Source: SZUA-430 sp034440355 (GTDB lineage Bacteria > Pseudomonadota > Alphaproteobacteria > Micropepsales > Micropepsaceae). From it: a stretch of 64,000 nt of DNA. The stretch covers positions 1 through 64,000 of the forward strand of contig JAWXBY010000038.1 in NCBI GenBank assembly GCA_034440355.1, given 5' to 3'. Below, one piece after another: positions 25,401 to 33,419 of the stretch (position 1 is its first letter; the number at the start of each line of letters is the position of its first letter). Under the pieces are notes generated by a model. The model was not told the DNA's origin. It was given only the letters and a program-made list of their open reading frames with translations, and did not search any database. The translations under genes were made by a program, and so were the position numbers.

Positions 25401-26249
25401 TCAAATCTGATAATCGACGGCAATATCTTCGATGATCTGGTTCATCTCTTGCGCAGGCCGGTCGCAGCCGGCGCAGCCGACCACCTTCGCCGGCACGCCC
25501 GCCACCGTGCAACGCGGCGGCACATCCTTCAGCACCACACTGCCCGCACCGACGCGGCTGTAGGCGCCGACCTCGATATTCCCAAGCACCTTCGCGCCCG
25601 CGCCCAGCATCACGCCGCGGCGAATCTTCGGATGCCGGTCGCCCTGCTCCTTGCCGGTGCCGCCGAGCGTCACGCCCTGCAGCATCGACACGTCGTCCTC
25701 GACGACGGCCGTTTCGCCGATCACGACGCCGGTGCCGTGGTCGATCATCACCCCGCGCCCGATGCGCGCGGCCGGATTGATGTCGACGCCGAACACTTCC
25801 GAAATCCGGCTCTGGAAATGCGACGCCATCGCATGACGCTTCTTCGCCCACAGCCAATGCGTCACGCGGTAGGCCTGCAGCGCATGAAAGCCTTTGAAGA
25901 ACAGGAACGGTTCGACGAACGTGCTCACCGCCGGGTCGCGATCATAGATCGCCGACAAGTCCGCGCGCACCTCGTCGCCGATGACCGGCGCGTCCGCGAA
26001 GGCCTGATCGAACACCTGACGCACCTGCATCGCGCCGACATCATCGTTACCCAGCTTCTGCGCCAGATGATAACTCAGCGCCTCTTCCAACCGCTCGTGG
26101 TTCAAGATGGTCGCGTGAACAAAGCTCGCTAACGCGGGCTCGCCCGCCGCCACGCGAATGGCTTCTTCGCGCAAGTCCGACCACACGGGGTCGCAGATGG
26201 CGAACTTCTCGGCAATGGCGGGTATCGGGCGCTTATCCATAGGGGCCAT
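25401..26249 (-). CDS. cysE: Serine O-acetyltransferase
   Basis: Makes O-acetylserine from serine and acetyl-CoA, the first step of cysteine synthesis. The 282 residues have the N-terminal helical SATase domain (DPVWSDLREEAIRVAAGEP) and the left-handed beta-helix with hexapeptide repeats. The catalytic regions DINPAARIGRGVMIDHGTG and VSMLQGVTLGGTGKE are conserved. The tail has two Cys (VGCAGCDRPAQ) and ends DYQI; a C-terminal Ile is what CysE uses to bind CysK. Start ATG at 26249, with an in-frame ATG 9 bases later as alternative. Confidence 0.95.
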   Translation of the reverse strand: MAPMDKRPIPAIAEKFAICDPVWSDLREEAIRVAAGEPALASFVHATILNHERLEEALSYHLAQKLGNDDVGAMQVRQVFDQAFADAPVIGDEVRADLSAIYDRDPAVSTFVEPFLFFKGFHALQAYRVTHWLWAKKRHAMASHFQSRISEVFGVDINPAARIGRGVMIDHGTGVVIGETAVVEDDVSMLQGVTLGGTGKEQGDRHPKIRRGVMLGAGAKVLGNIEVGAYSRVGAGSVVLKDVPPRCTVAGVPAKVVGCAGCDRPAQEMNQIIEDIAVDYQI

Positions 26250-26427
26250 GCTAGTACAAATGGGGTGTGAAAGTCAGCCTATCAACCAATGGTGAAGCTG
26301 CGTTAACGCCTGACCGAATTAGCCGCCACACACCGTAAAATTCGAGTGCGCAAACACGCACAAATGCCAGGCTTGCACGCAACCCTTGGCCCATCGTGTA
26401 CTCCGCGCCCCCACGCCAGAGGCCTCA

Positions 26428-27036
26428 ATGTCCGACTCGAACTTGAACGTCGTCGTCCCGCGCACGCTTGAACTGTTGCTCACCCGCCGCTCCGGTTCCG
26501 CGAAAGCGATGAAGGGCCCCGGCCCCAGCGCGGACCAAGTCCGCACCCTCATCGCCTGCGCCAGCCGCGTCCCCGACCACGGCAAACTCACACCGTGGCG
26601 CTTCGTGATCTTCGAAGGCGAAGCCCGCGCCGAATTCGGCGAAGTCCTCGTCCGCGCGTTGAAGACAACCGAACCCGACGCCAGCGAAGAGCGCCAAACG
26701 CAAGAGCGAAACCGCTTCCTCCGCGCCCCCGCCGTCATCGCCGTGATCAGCCGCATCCGCGAAGGCATCCCCATCCCCGAATGGGAACAAACCCTCTCCG
26801 CCGGCGCCGCCTGCCAAACGCTGTGCATCGCAGCCCACGCCATGGGCTTCGTCGCCAACTGGATCACCGAGTGGTACGCGTACCATCCTGTCGTCCGCGA
26901 AGCCCTAGGAATGAAATCCGGAGAACGCGTCGCCGGCTACATCTATCTCGGCCACCCCGCCGCCGACCTCGCCGACAGGCCGAGACCGGAAATCAACACC
27001 ATCGCCACACACTGGCGCAGCGCAGTCGCGCGCTAG
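26428..27036 (+). CDS. Nitroreductase family protein
   Basis: FMN-dependent oxidoreductase of the nitroreductase fold (202 residues from MSDSNLNVVV, with GAGG just upstream). The N-terminus has the FMN-contact pattern LLTRRSGSAK, then RVPDHGKLTPWRFV, and the C-terminal half has GAACQTLCIAAHAMGFVANWITEW and GYIYLGHP. It resembles YdjA-type single-domain nitroreductases. A frame open further upstream is rejected for lack of a ribosome site. It is divergent from cysE. Confidence 0.88.
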   Translation: MSDSNLNVVVPRTLELLLTRRSGSAKAMKGPGPSADQVRTLIACASRVPDHGKLTPWRFVIFEGEARAEFGEVLVRALKTTEPDASEERQTQERNRFLRAPAVIAVISRIREGIPIPEWEQTLSAGAACQTLCIAAHAMGFVANWITEWYAYHPVVREALGMKSGERVAGYIYLGHPAADLADRPRPEINTIATHWRSAVAR

Positions 27037-27058
27037 AGAGCGCACAGCCTGCGGGTAG

Positions 27059-27100
27059 TTGACGCTTGCCTTCTCATGTACTATTTGCAGTTACATGAGA
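27059..27100 (+). promoter_or_regulatory. Rrf2 promoter with overlapping 9-bp dyad operator
   Basis: A -35-like TTGACG (27059-27064) and -10-like TATTTG (27082-27087) are 17 bases apart. The dyad TCTCATGTA (27072-27080) and TACATGAGA (27092-27100) is a perfect 9-bp inverted repeat with an 11-base spacer; it covers the -10 and the start codon at 27095. Transcription would start at about the ATG, so the message looks leaderless. The arrangement is that of an autorepressor site. Confidence 0.7.
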
Positions 27101-27559
27101 CGCGACAGCCGACTTTCCGGGGTGCTTCACGTGTTGATGCACATGGCGGAGCACAAAGGTCCCGTAACCTCTGAGGTGTTGGCGAAAGCCATGGACACCA
27201 ATCCGGTCGTGGTCCGCCGCATCATGGCGGGCTTGCGCGACGACGGTTACGTCCGCTCCGAGAAAGGTCATGGCGGCGGATGGGTGCTTGCGCGCGACCT
27301 ATCGAAAATAACGCTGCGCGACATCTACGACGCGCTTGGCTCGCCTTCGCTGTTCGCCATGGGGCATCGGACGGAAGCACCCGGCTGCCTCGTCGAACAA
27401 GCGGTGAATGCGGCCCTCGACAGCGCCTTCGATGATGCCGAGGCGTTGTTGCTGTCGCGCCTCGACGGCGTTTCGCTCGCGATGCTGAGCGCCGATTTCC
27501 ACGCGCGTCTCAAGCGTCGCACGGGCGCACGTCGCACGGAGATTGAAGATGTCCACTGA
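27095..27559 (+). CDS. Rrf2 family transcriptional regulator
   Basis: Winged-helix regulator of 154 residues from MRRDSRLSGVLHVLMHM. The recognition region is TSEVLAKAMDTNPVVVRRIMAGL, and the wing is GYVRSEKGHGGGWVLARDLSKITLRDIY, both typical of Rrf2. It has one Cys (APGCLVEQ) rather than the three-Cys cluster of IscR/NsrR, so an iron-sulfur cluster is unlikely; a YwnA-like thiol or small-molecule sensor is more plausible. The start codon lies inside the dyad operator. The downstream methyltransferase overlaps its 3' end by 11 bases. Confidence 0.88.
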   Translation: MRRDSRLSGVLHVLMHMAEHKGPVTSEVLAKAMDTNPVVVRRIMAGLRDDGYVRSEKGHGGGWVLARDLSKITLRDIYDALGSPSLFAMGHRTEAPGCLVEQAVNAALDSAFDDAEALLLSRLDGVSLAMLSADFHARLKRRTGARRTEIEDVH

Positions 27560-28265
27560 AGCCCGCCCCATCGATTTCGTGGCCGCCTTTTCAAATCCGG
27601 AAGCCGTCGCCCGGTACACCGAAGGCCCTCCACGCTTCGTGCCGGGCTTCGCCGATCTTCACCGAATGACCGGCATCCTGCTGGCGGAGCATGCGCCGCG
27701 CGACGCGAAGGTGCTCGTGTTGGGCGCCGGCGGCGGCTTGGAACTGAAAGCGCTGGCGGAGGCCCATCCGCAATGGACCTTTGTCGGCGTCGATCCGGCC
27801 GGGCCGATGCTCGATCTGGCCAAACGCACGCTCGGCCCATTAGGCGAACGCGTCGAACTAGTGCAGGGCTATATCGAGGACGCACCGGCAGGCCCCTTCG
27901 ACGCCGCCACGTGCCTGCTGACGCTCCACTTCCTCCCGCCGGACGAACGTCGTCGCACCGCACGCGATATCCACGCCAGGCTCAAACCAGCCGCGCCGTT
28001 TGTGGCCGCCCACAGCAGCTTCCCGCAAAGGCCGACGGAAGAACGAAACCAATGGCTGTCGCGCTACGCCGCCTTCGCGATCGCGCAAGGCGCAGATCCC
28101 GAACAAGCGAGCAGCGCCAAGGCAGCCGTCGCCGCAAGCCTGAACACACTAAGCCCCGAACACGACGAGGCGATCCTTCACGAGGCCGGCTTCTCGGACG
28201 TGACCCTCTTCTTCGCGGCGTTCACATGGCGCGGCTGGATCGCGCGCGCCGCCGTCCCGAAGTGA
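27549..28265 (+). CDS. Class I SAM-dependent methyltransferase
   Basis: A 238-residue methyltransferase with motif I VLVLGAGGGLELKAL and acidic loop VGVDPAGPMLDLAK, and post-I region ATCLLTLHFLPPDERR. The start ATG at 27549 lies within the Rrf2 gene (11-base overlap), so the two genes are translationally coupled and presumably controlled together by the upstream operator. The substrate is unknown; Rrf2-methyltransferase pairs are usually stress or thiol-reactive-compound responses, which is inference here. Confidence 0.87.
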   Translation: MSTEARPIDFVAAFSNPEAVARYTEGPPRFVPGFADLHRMTGILLAEHAPRDAKVLVLGAGGGLELKALAEAHPQWTFVGVDPAGPMLDLAKRTLGPLGERVELVQGYIEDAPAGPFDAATCLLTLHFLPPDERRRTARDIHARLKPAAPFVAAHSSFPQRPTEERNQWLSRYAAFAIAQGADPEQASSAKAAVAASLNTLSPEHDEAILHEAGFSDVTLFFAAFTWRGWIARAAVPK

Positions 28266-28338
28266 GACAATCGCGCCGCATCTGCGCCCATCGGCGACCT
28301 ATCTCTGCAACTCGAACCGATCCGCCGACGTTCTATTA

Positions 28339-28815
28339 GTGACGCCGATGCGCCTGAATGCGCGAGTAGATTGGATCGAAATGGAAACACCGACGCCGAC
28401 CGTCGGTTTGACGGAGACGCTGCCGGGTTTGGACCCGGTCACTGACGGTCACCAGGTGAGGCCTGCCCGCAAGCGCACATATCTCAAAGGCCTGCTTGTC
28501 TATGGCAACAATCTCTTCACCCTCGATTGCGCAATCCAGGACCTTTCCGTCGGCGGCGCAAAGATCATCCTCAACAAAAATCAGGCATTGCCGGCTGACG
28601 TGTATCTGATCGTCGTCAAGCAGGGCGTGGTCCACCATGCCACGGTCGTATGGCAAAAATTCCCGGCGCGCGGTCTCAAATTTTCCGAGACCTATGCACT
28701 CGACGGACCTCTCCCGAAGGACTTGCAATTCCTTCGCCGGCTTTGGATCGATCTTTGCGCGAGACCCGGCATCGCATCCGGCAACGAAATCCAACGTACG
28801 GCGGGGCGTCGTTAA
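28339..28815 (+). CDS. PilZ domain protein
   Basis: Probable cyclic-di-GMP-binding protein. The PilZ signature is present as RPARKRTYLKGLLVYG followed by CAIQDLSVGGAKIIL (RxxxR then D/NxSxxG). The domain occupies roughly residues 40-140 of the 158-residue frame. The start is uncertain: the GTG at 28339, an ATG at 28348 and an ATG at 28381 all leave the domain intact. It converges on the histidine kinase gene. Confidence 0.75.
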   Translation: MTPMRLNARVDWIEMETPTPTVGLTETLPGLDPVTDGHQVRPARKRTYLKGLLVYGNNLFTLDCAIQDLSVGGAKIILNKNQALPADVYLIVVKQGVVHHATVVWQKFPARGLKFSETYALDGPLPKDLQFLRRLWIDLCARPGIASGNEIQRTAGRR

Positions 28816-28848
28816 GGCCCGGCGCTATGCCGCCAAGGCGAACCGGTG

Positions 28849-30276
28849 CTACGCAGCCACACGATCGACGTCGTTCGGCGACGCCAGAATCAACGGGAGC
28901 CGTATCTTGATGATCGTGCCCGTTCCTTCCTGTGGCGTCGCGACGACCGTCCCGCCCAACTGGCGCACGAAGATCGCGACGTAGTCCGAACCGCGCGTCT
29001 CCGGAATCTTCGCCGGGTCCTTTTCTTGAATGCCCACGCCGTCGTCGGCGACGGTCAACTCCATCGCGTCGTCCACCCGCGCCACGCGCAGAACGACGCG
29101 GCCCTGGCCCTGGGGAAACGCGTGCTTCACGGCGTTGGTGGCCAACTCATTGACCAAAAGGCCGAAGGGCACGGCGCGATCGGGATCGATATCCAACGCT
29201 TCGGCCTCGACCTCTATCCGGATGCCTGAGCTATTCCCAAGCAGACTCGCCGACATGTTTCGGGCGATCTCCTTCAGATAGGCGTCCACCAGGATCGTGC
29301 CGCCGCGGCTCGACTGCGAAATCAGATCATAGAGTTGAGCGATAGCCGCGATGCGCGCTTGCATCGCGGTGTAACCCTGAACGCACGGTGCGGCCGTCCA
29401 CTTTGCCTCATAGGCGATCAAACCGACGACGATCTGCAGGTTGTTCTTGATCCGGTGCGAGATTTCGTTCGTCAGCTTCTGCGCGTCTCGCTCGCGCTGC
29501 TTGCGATCGGTAATATCCTCGAAGACCAAAAGCATGCGATGCGTATGATTGCCCGGTTGAGAAATCTTTCGGGCGTTCAGATTGAACACGCGCCGGCCCA
29601 GCCCCGGAAAATCGTCCTCGATCTCGAAGCTTTCGATCGGCTTGTTTTCGGGCAGCACCTTCTCCATCAGATGGCGAAGGGCGGGCACGTCCCATTGATG
29701 CTGGCCGAGTTCGGCGACCCGCCGCCCGCGCGTTTCCGCCTCGGTAATCCCGAACATCGTCAAGAACGCTCTGCTGGCCGTCACGATCGTCATGTCGTGC
29801 TCGAGCACGACCAATGGATCGCGGATCGTATCGACGATGCTCTGCGTCAGTTGCCAGGCGCGCTTGCTGTCGGCGCGTGCTGCGCGCTCCTCGCTGACGT
29901 CCTCGATGGCCAGCAGGATCGAACCGTCGTGGTCACCGGGGCGAAAGATCTTCCGCGCGTTGACCAGCATGGTGCGCCGGCCGATGGTCGGAAAAACATG
30001 CTCGACCTCGAACCCTTCCACGGACGCACGATGCGGGATGACGCTCTCAAGCAACGTGCGCAGCGCCGGAATATCCCATTGCCGGTTGCCCAGCGCGTAG
30101 ATGTGACAGCCCTCGGTCTCCTCCGCGCTCGTGCGAAACGTTTGATAGAACGCACGGTTAGCGGACGTGATGTTCAGATTCCGGTCGAGAACGATAAGAG
30201 CGCTCGGCACGGTCTCGACGATCTCGCTCGCGGCGATATCGGACGCGGCCTTCTTGGCCATCGCGGTGTCGGACAT
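28849..30276 (-). CDS. PAS-PAS sensor histidine kinase (HisKA_2/HWE type)
   Basis: Cytosolic sensor kinase of 475 residues from MSDTAMAKKAASD. It has two PAS-like domains (about 15-140 and 145-270, each with a duplicated QWDIPALR/QWDVPALR segment and ending in a VNARKI/LNARKI strand). The dimerisation/phosphoacceptor region is NEISHRIKNNLQIVVGLI with the HRxKNNLQ motif of HisKA_2, and the ATPase domain has NELATNAVKHAF. No transmembrane segment. It lies 31 bases downstream of a single-domain response regulator gene and should signal with it. Confidence 0.88.
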   Translation of the reverse strand: MSDTAMAKKAASDIAASEIVETVPSALIVLDRNLNITSANRAFYQTFRTSAEETEGCHIYALGNRQWDIPALRTLLESVIPHRASVEGFEVEHVFPTIGRRTMLVNARKIFRPGDHDGSILLAIEDVSEERAARADSKRAWQLTQSIVDTIRDPLVVLEHDMTIVTASRAFLTMFGITEAETRGRRVAELGQHQWDVPALRHLMEKVLPENKPIESFEIEDDFPGLGRRVFNLNARKISQPGNHTHRMLLVFEDITDRKQRERDAQKLTNEISHRIKNNLQIVVGLIAYEAKWTAAPCVQGYTAMQARIAAIAQLYDLISQSSRGGTILVDAYLKEIARNMSASLLGNSSGIRIEVEAEALDIDPDRAVPFGLLVNELATNAVKHAFPQGQGRVVLRVARVDDAMELTVADDGVGIQEKDPAKIPETRGSDYVAIFVRQLGGTVVATPQEGTGTIIKIRLPLILASPNDVDRVAA

Positions 30277-30307
30277 GGGCCTCGCTTTGATGAATGCGAT
30301 TGACGGA

Positions 30308-30673
30308 TCACGCGGCGAGCATGTGCTCGACGGAAACTTTGAGCTGATTTTGCGTGTACGGTTTGACCAGGCATTCCGTGCCCTCGACAAACAGAGACTT
30401 CATCTTGTCGTTGACGAAATTTCCGGTCGTGTAGAGCACGCGCAAAAGGGGCCGGAGCTTGATCGCCTGTTGCGCCAGCTCGCACCCACCAAGAACGGCC
30501 GCCTTCAGATAGATGTCGGTGAACAGGCCATCGATCTTCTGGGACGAGCGCAGTAGTGTCATCGCTTCATCGACATCGCTGGCCGACAGGGTCTCATACC
30601 CCCAGTCCTCGATCATCATCTCCGCGATCACGCGAATAAACGCATCGTCTTCAACGATCAGGATGACGGCCAC
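30308..30673 (-). CDS. Single-domain response regulator
   Basis: CheY-like receiver of 121 residues with no output domain. The acidic pocket is IVEDDAF, the phospho-acceptor Asp is in LFTDIYLK, the switch Thr in LYTTGNF and the Lys in CLVKPYTQNQ. The start ATG is at 30673. It precedes the PAS-PAS kinase gene in the same direction, so it is the likely partner; as in other alphaproteobacterial HWE systems it may pass phosphate on or act by protein binding. Confidence 0.9.
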   Translation of the reverse strand: MAVILIVEDDAFIRVIAEMMIEDWGYETLSASDVDEAMTLLRSSQKIDGLFTDIYLKAAVLGGCELAQQAIKLRPLLRVLYTTGNFVNDKMKSLFVEGTECLVKPYTQNQLKVSVEHMLAA

Positions 30674-30865
30674 TGAAACTCCCTGCCGTGCTACCGATCG
30701 CGGCCTTTGACCCGTCTGTTGCCCGCGCGGTGGACATCATGAAGGCGATTCCTGCCAATACCTCGGCGGAGTGAGCAACGCACGCCGCCCGCATAGGGTT
30801 GCGTCAGGTTAGCGATTTATTCTAATGCGCGCTGGTCGCTTGCGGGAACGGCCGTTTTCAGCCGC

Positions 30866-31501
30866 TCAAGCCTCACGCTCGTATACGACAGCGTTCCAAA
30901 ACTTCGCCCGGTGCCGCCCGCCGAACCGCCGCCAGCCGCGCTTCTTCAGCGTCCGCCCGACGATCGCGTTGAAATAGCCGTGCGCGACCAGCACCGCGAT
31001 GCCGTCTTCCTGAGCCGTCTCCGCCAGCATGTCGACGGCCTTGTCGGCGCGATCCTTGGCATCACGAAAATCTTCGATACCGCCGTGATGACCCGCATGC
31101 CAGGCGAGCCGCGCGATCACCGCCCACACGGGAGGCTTCATCCGCACGATCGGCAGCTTCGGCGACTTAAGCTGCGCCTCCATGAAGAGCGGACTGAGCG
31201 ACAGCTCCGCATGCGGCGCCAACGCCTGCGCGCTCTCGCGCGCCCGCGGCCGGTCCGAGGCATAGATCCGCCGCGCATCGAGCAGCAATTCGACGAGCCA
31301 TTCCGGCGGTGGTGGGCTATCGGGATCGAGCCCGGCCGCCTCATACGTCGCGATATATTCCTGAAACTTCTTGTGCGTGAGCCAGCGGCCCTTCTCGACA
31401 TTGGGTTTGCCGTGACGGATCAAGACGATTCTGATAAGCGCCTGATCCTGCCGCGGCTTTCGCTTGCGGCGTCTCAGCACCCTCGCACCCGGGCCGTCCA
31501 T
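30866..31501 (-). CDS. Histidine phosphatase family protein
   Basis: Phosphoglycerate-mutase-like phosphatase (about 211 residues). The catalytic RHG is in IVLIRHGKPNVEKG and the second His in VLVAHGYFNAIVGR; SDRPRARESAQAL carries the conserved Arg. The N-terminus is uncertain: ATG at 31501 (MDGPGARVL) or ATG at 31516, with a GTG further in. The ATG at 31501 overlaps, on the opposite strand, the ATG of the crotonase gene. Confidence 0.8.
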   Translation of the reverse strand: MDGPGARVLRRRKRKPRQDQALIRIVLIRHGKPNVEKGRWLTHKKFQEYIATYEAAGLDPDSPPPPEWLVELLLDARRIYASDRPRARESAQALAPHAELSLSPLFMEAQLKSPKLPIVRMKPPVWAVIARLAWHAGHHGGIEDFRDAKDRADKAVDMLAETAQEDGIAVLVAHGYFNAIVGRTLKKRGWRRFGGRHRAKFWNAVVYEREA

Positions 31502-32282
31502 GACCTCAAAGCTCATCGCTGAAGTTCGCGCATCTGCAGGCTATCTCGTACTCAACGCGCCGCAACGGCGCAACGCGCTCAGCCTCGACATGTGGCAAGG
31601 ACTCCCAGAAATCGTAGCAGCCTTCGACGCCGACCCGGCCGTCCGCTGCATCGTGGTGACCGGCGCGGGCACCGAAGCCTTCGCCGCAGGTGCCGATATA
31701 TCTGAATTCGAAGGCAATCGCGCAACAGAAGACGGCGCGAAGGTTTATGACTTGGCAACCCACATGGCCACGGCCGCCATCGCCGGTTGCAGCAAGCCCG
31801 TGGTCGCTGCCGTCAGAGGGTTTTGCTTCGGCGGTGGTATGGCGCTGGCCATGGCCTGCGACCTGCGCCTAGCCGCCGACGACGCCCGCTTCTGCATCCC
31901 GGCCGCCAAGCTTAGCGTCGGCTACAGCTACGACGGCACCGCGGCCCTGGTAGCGCGCCTGGGTCCCGCCCTTGCAACCGAGATGTTGTTCACAGCCCGC
32001 ACCTACAGCGCTCACGAAGCGTTGATGAAAGGCATCGTCCACGCCGTCGCCCCGGTCGCCGACTTCGACAACGTCGTGAAAGGCTACGTCGCCTCCCTGG
32101 CCGCGAACGCCCCACTCACCATCAAGGCGGCCAAGACCGCAATCCGCGCGATCATCTCCGGCAACCCGGCAGAACGCGAAGCGGCGGAAGCAAACATCAC
32201 CGCCTGCATGACGAGCGACGACTATCGCGAGGGCCGCAAAGCCTTCCTCGAGAAGCGCAAGCCAACCTTCCAAGGCCGCTAG
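31500..32282 (+). CDS. Crotonase-family protein lacking catalytic glutamates
   Basis: Enoyl-CoA hydratase/isomerase superfamily member (260 residues from MTSKLIAEV). The CoA-binding and oxyanion regions are good (APQRRNALSLDMW, FAAGADISEFEG, CFGGGMALAMACDLRLA). The usual first Glu is Ala (GGGMALAM instead of GGGxEL) and the second falls in IPAAKLSVGYSYDG with no Glu, so hydratase chemistry of the classical kind is unlikely. It may be an isomerase, decarboxylase, thioesterase or CoA-binding paralogue. The next gene, 49 bases on, is a dehydrogenase. Confidence 0.85.
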   Translation: MTSKLIAEVRASAGYLVLNAPQRRNALSLDMWQGLPEIVAAFDADPAVRCIVVTGAGTEAFAAGADISEFEGNRATEDGAKVYDLATHMATAAIAGCSKPVVAAVRGFCFGGGMALAMACDLRLAADDARFCIPAAKLSVGYSYDGTAALVARLGPALATEMLFTARTYSAHEALMKGIVHAVAPVADFDNVVKGYVASLAANAPLTIKAAKTAIRAIISGNPAEREAAEANITACMTSDDYREGRKAFLEKRKPTFQGR

Positions 32283-32331
32283 AACGGGTCTAGAACCCAC
32301 GACAACAAAACTGAGTTAGGGAACGCTTCAA

Positions 32332-33123
32332 ATGGACATGAAGAATCAAGTCGCGATCGTCACCGGATCGGCGACCGGCCTCGGCGCCGCGGTGGCCCTC
32401 CGCCTCGCCGACAACGGCGCGCGCGTCGTCATCAACTACACAAAGAGCCTCAAGGAAGCGGAAGAAACGTTAGGCCAGGCCAAGGCAAAAGGCGTCGAAG
32501 CCCTCCTCGCGCAAGGCGATGTCAGCAACGACGAAGACTGCCGCCGCATCGTCAAGCAGACGGTCGACAAGTGGGGCCGCGTCGACATGCTGGTCAACAA
32601 CGCCGGCACGACAAAGTTCGCTGACCACGCCGACCTGAACGCGCTAAACGCGGACGACTTCCTGAACATCTACAAGACCAACGTCGTCGGTGCGTTCCAG
32701 ATGATCCGCGCCGCCGAACCGCATCTGAAGGCCAGCGGCTTCGGCCGCGTCGTGAACATCTCCTCGATTGCCGGCGTGCTCGGCGTCGGCTCCTCGGTCG
32801 CCTACGCAGCATCCAAAGGTGCGCTGAACACGATGACCTTCAGCCTCGCCCGCGCCCTCGCGCCAGAGATCCGCGTCAACGCCGTCTGCCCCGGCTTCAT
32901 CGGCACGCGCTGGTTCTCTGAACGCTTCGGGCCTGAGACCTACGCCCGCATCGTCGAACACAACAAGCAATCGACCCCGCTCGGCCGCGCTGGTACCCCC
33001 GAAGACATCGCCGAAGCGGTCGCCTTCTTCTGCGGCGAGGGCGCCCGCCACATCACCGGCGAGACCCTGCTCAGCGACGCCGGGCACCACCTTGCAATCG
33101 CAGGTGTAACCACTCGCCGCTAA
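32332..33123 (+). CDS. Short-chain dehydrogenase (FabG-like)
   Basis: Classical SDR of 263 residues: VTGSATGLGAAVALRLADNG (cofactor loop), VNNAGTTKF, Ser in NISSIAG, and YAASKGALN (YxxxK). The NYTKS after strand 2 suggests NADPH. It follows the crotonase-like gene in the same direction, so both may act on one acyl-CoA or polyketide-like substrate. The C-terminus (HHLAIAGVTTRR) is standard length. Confidence 0.9.
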   Translation: MDMKNQVAIVTGSATGLGAAVALRLADNGARVVINYTKSLKEAEETLGQAKAKGVEALLAQGDVSNDEDCRRIVKQTVDKWGRVDMLVNNAGTTKFADHADLNALNADDFLNIYKTNVVGAFQMIRAAEPHLKASGFGRVVNISSIAGVLGVGSSVAYAASKGALNTMTFSLARALAPEIRVNAVCPGFIGTRWFSERFGPETYARIVEHNKQSTPLGRAGTPEDIAEAVAFFCGEGARHITGETLLSDAGHHLAIAGVTTRR

Positions 33124-33419
33124 CGCGAACGAGGCCCAAAAAACGGGCTCTCTGCACAGTGCTGCGACAGCGAAATGCCCCCTACTTGGGCATGCAGAAC
33201 GCTGCGTCCCGATATTCCAAGTTGTGTTGCGCAAACAGCACGAGATTCGACCTGTAAGCCATTGTCACCACTGGGATTGAGGGACATCAATTTCAGCGAC
33301 GACACCGGCCAAACGCGATGGCGATCGGCGAATGGGTCGGGCGGCGCGGCGATTGCGAGATCACCGGCCAGGGATTTGGGTAGTGCCAAAGGTTTGGGTT
33401 GAAGGTGGGGTTTGAAAAA
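33124..33419. other. Intergenic region upstream of the first TorF-like porin
   Basis: About 300 bases without a supported gene. A G/C-rich imperfect hairpin with an A-rich loop near 33130-33152 may terminate the SDR transcript. The porin promoter should lie here, but no consensus -35/-10 is obvious. Confidence 0.4.
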
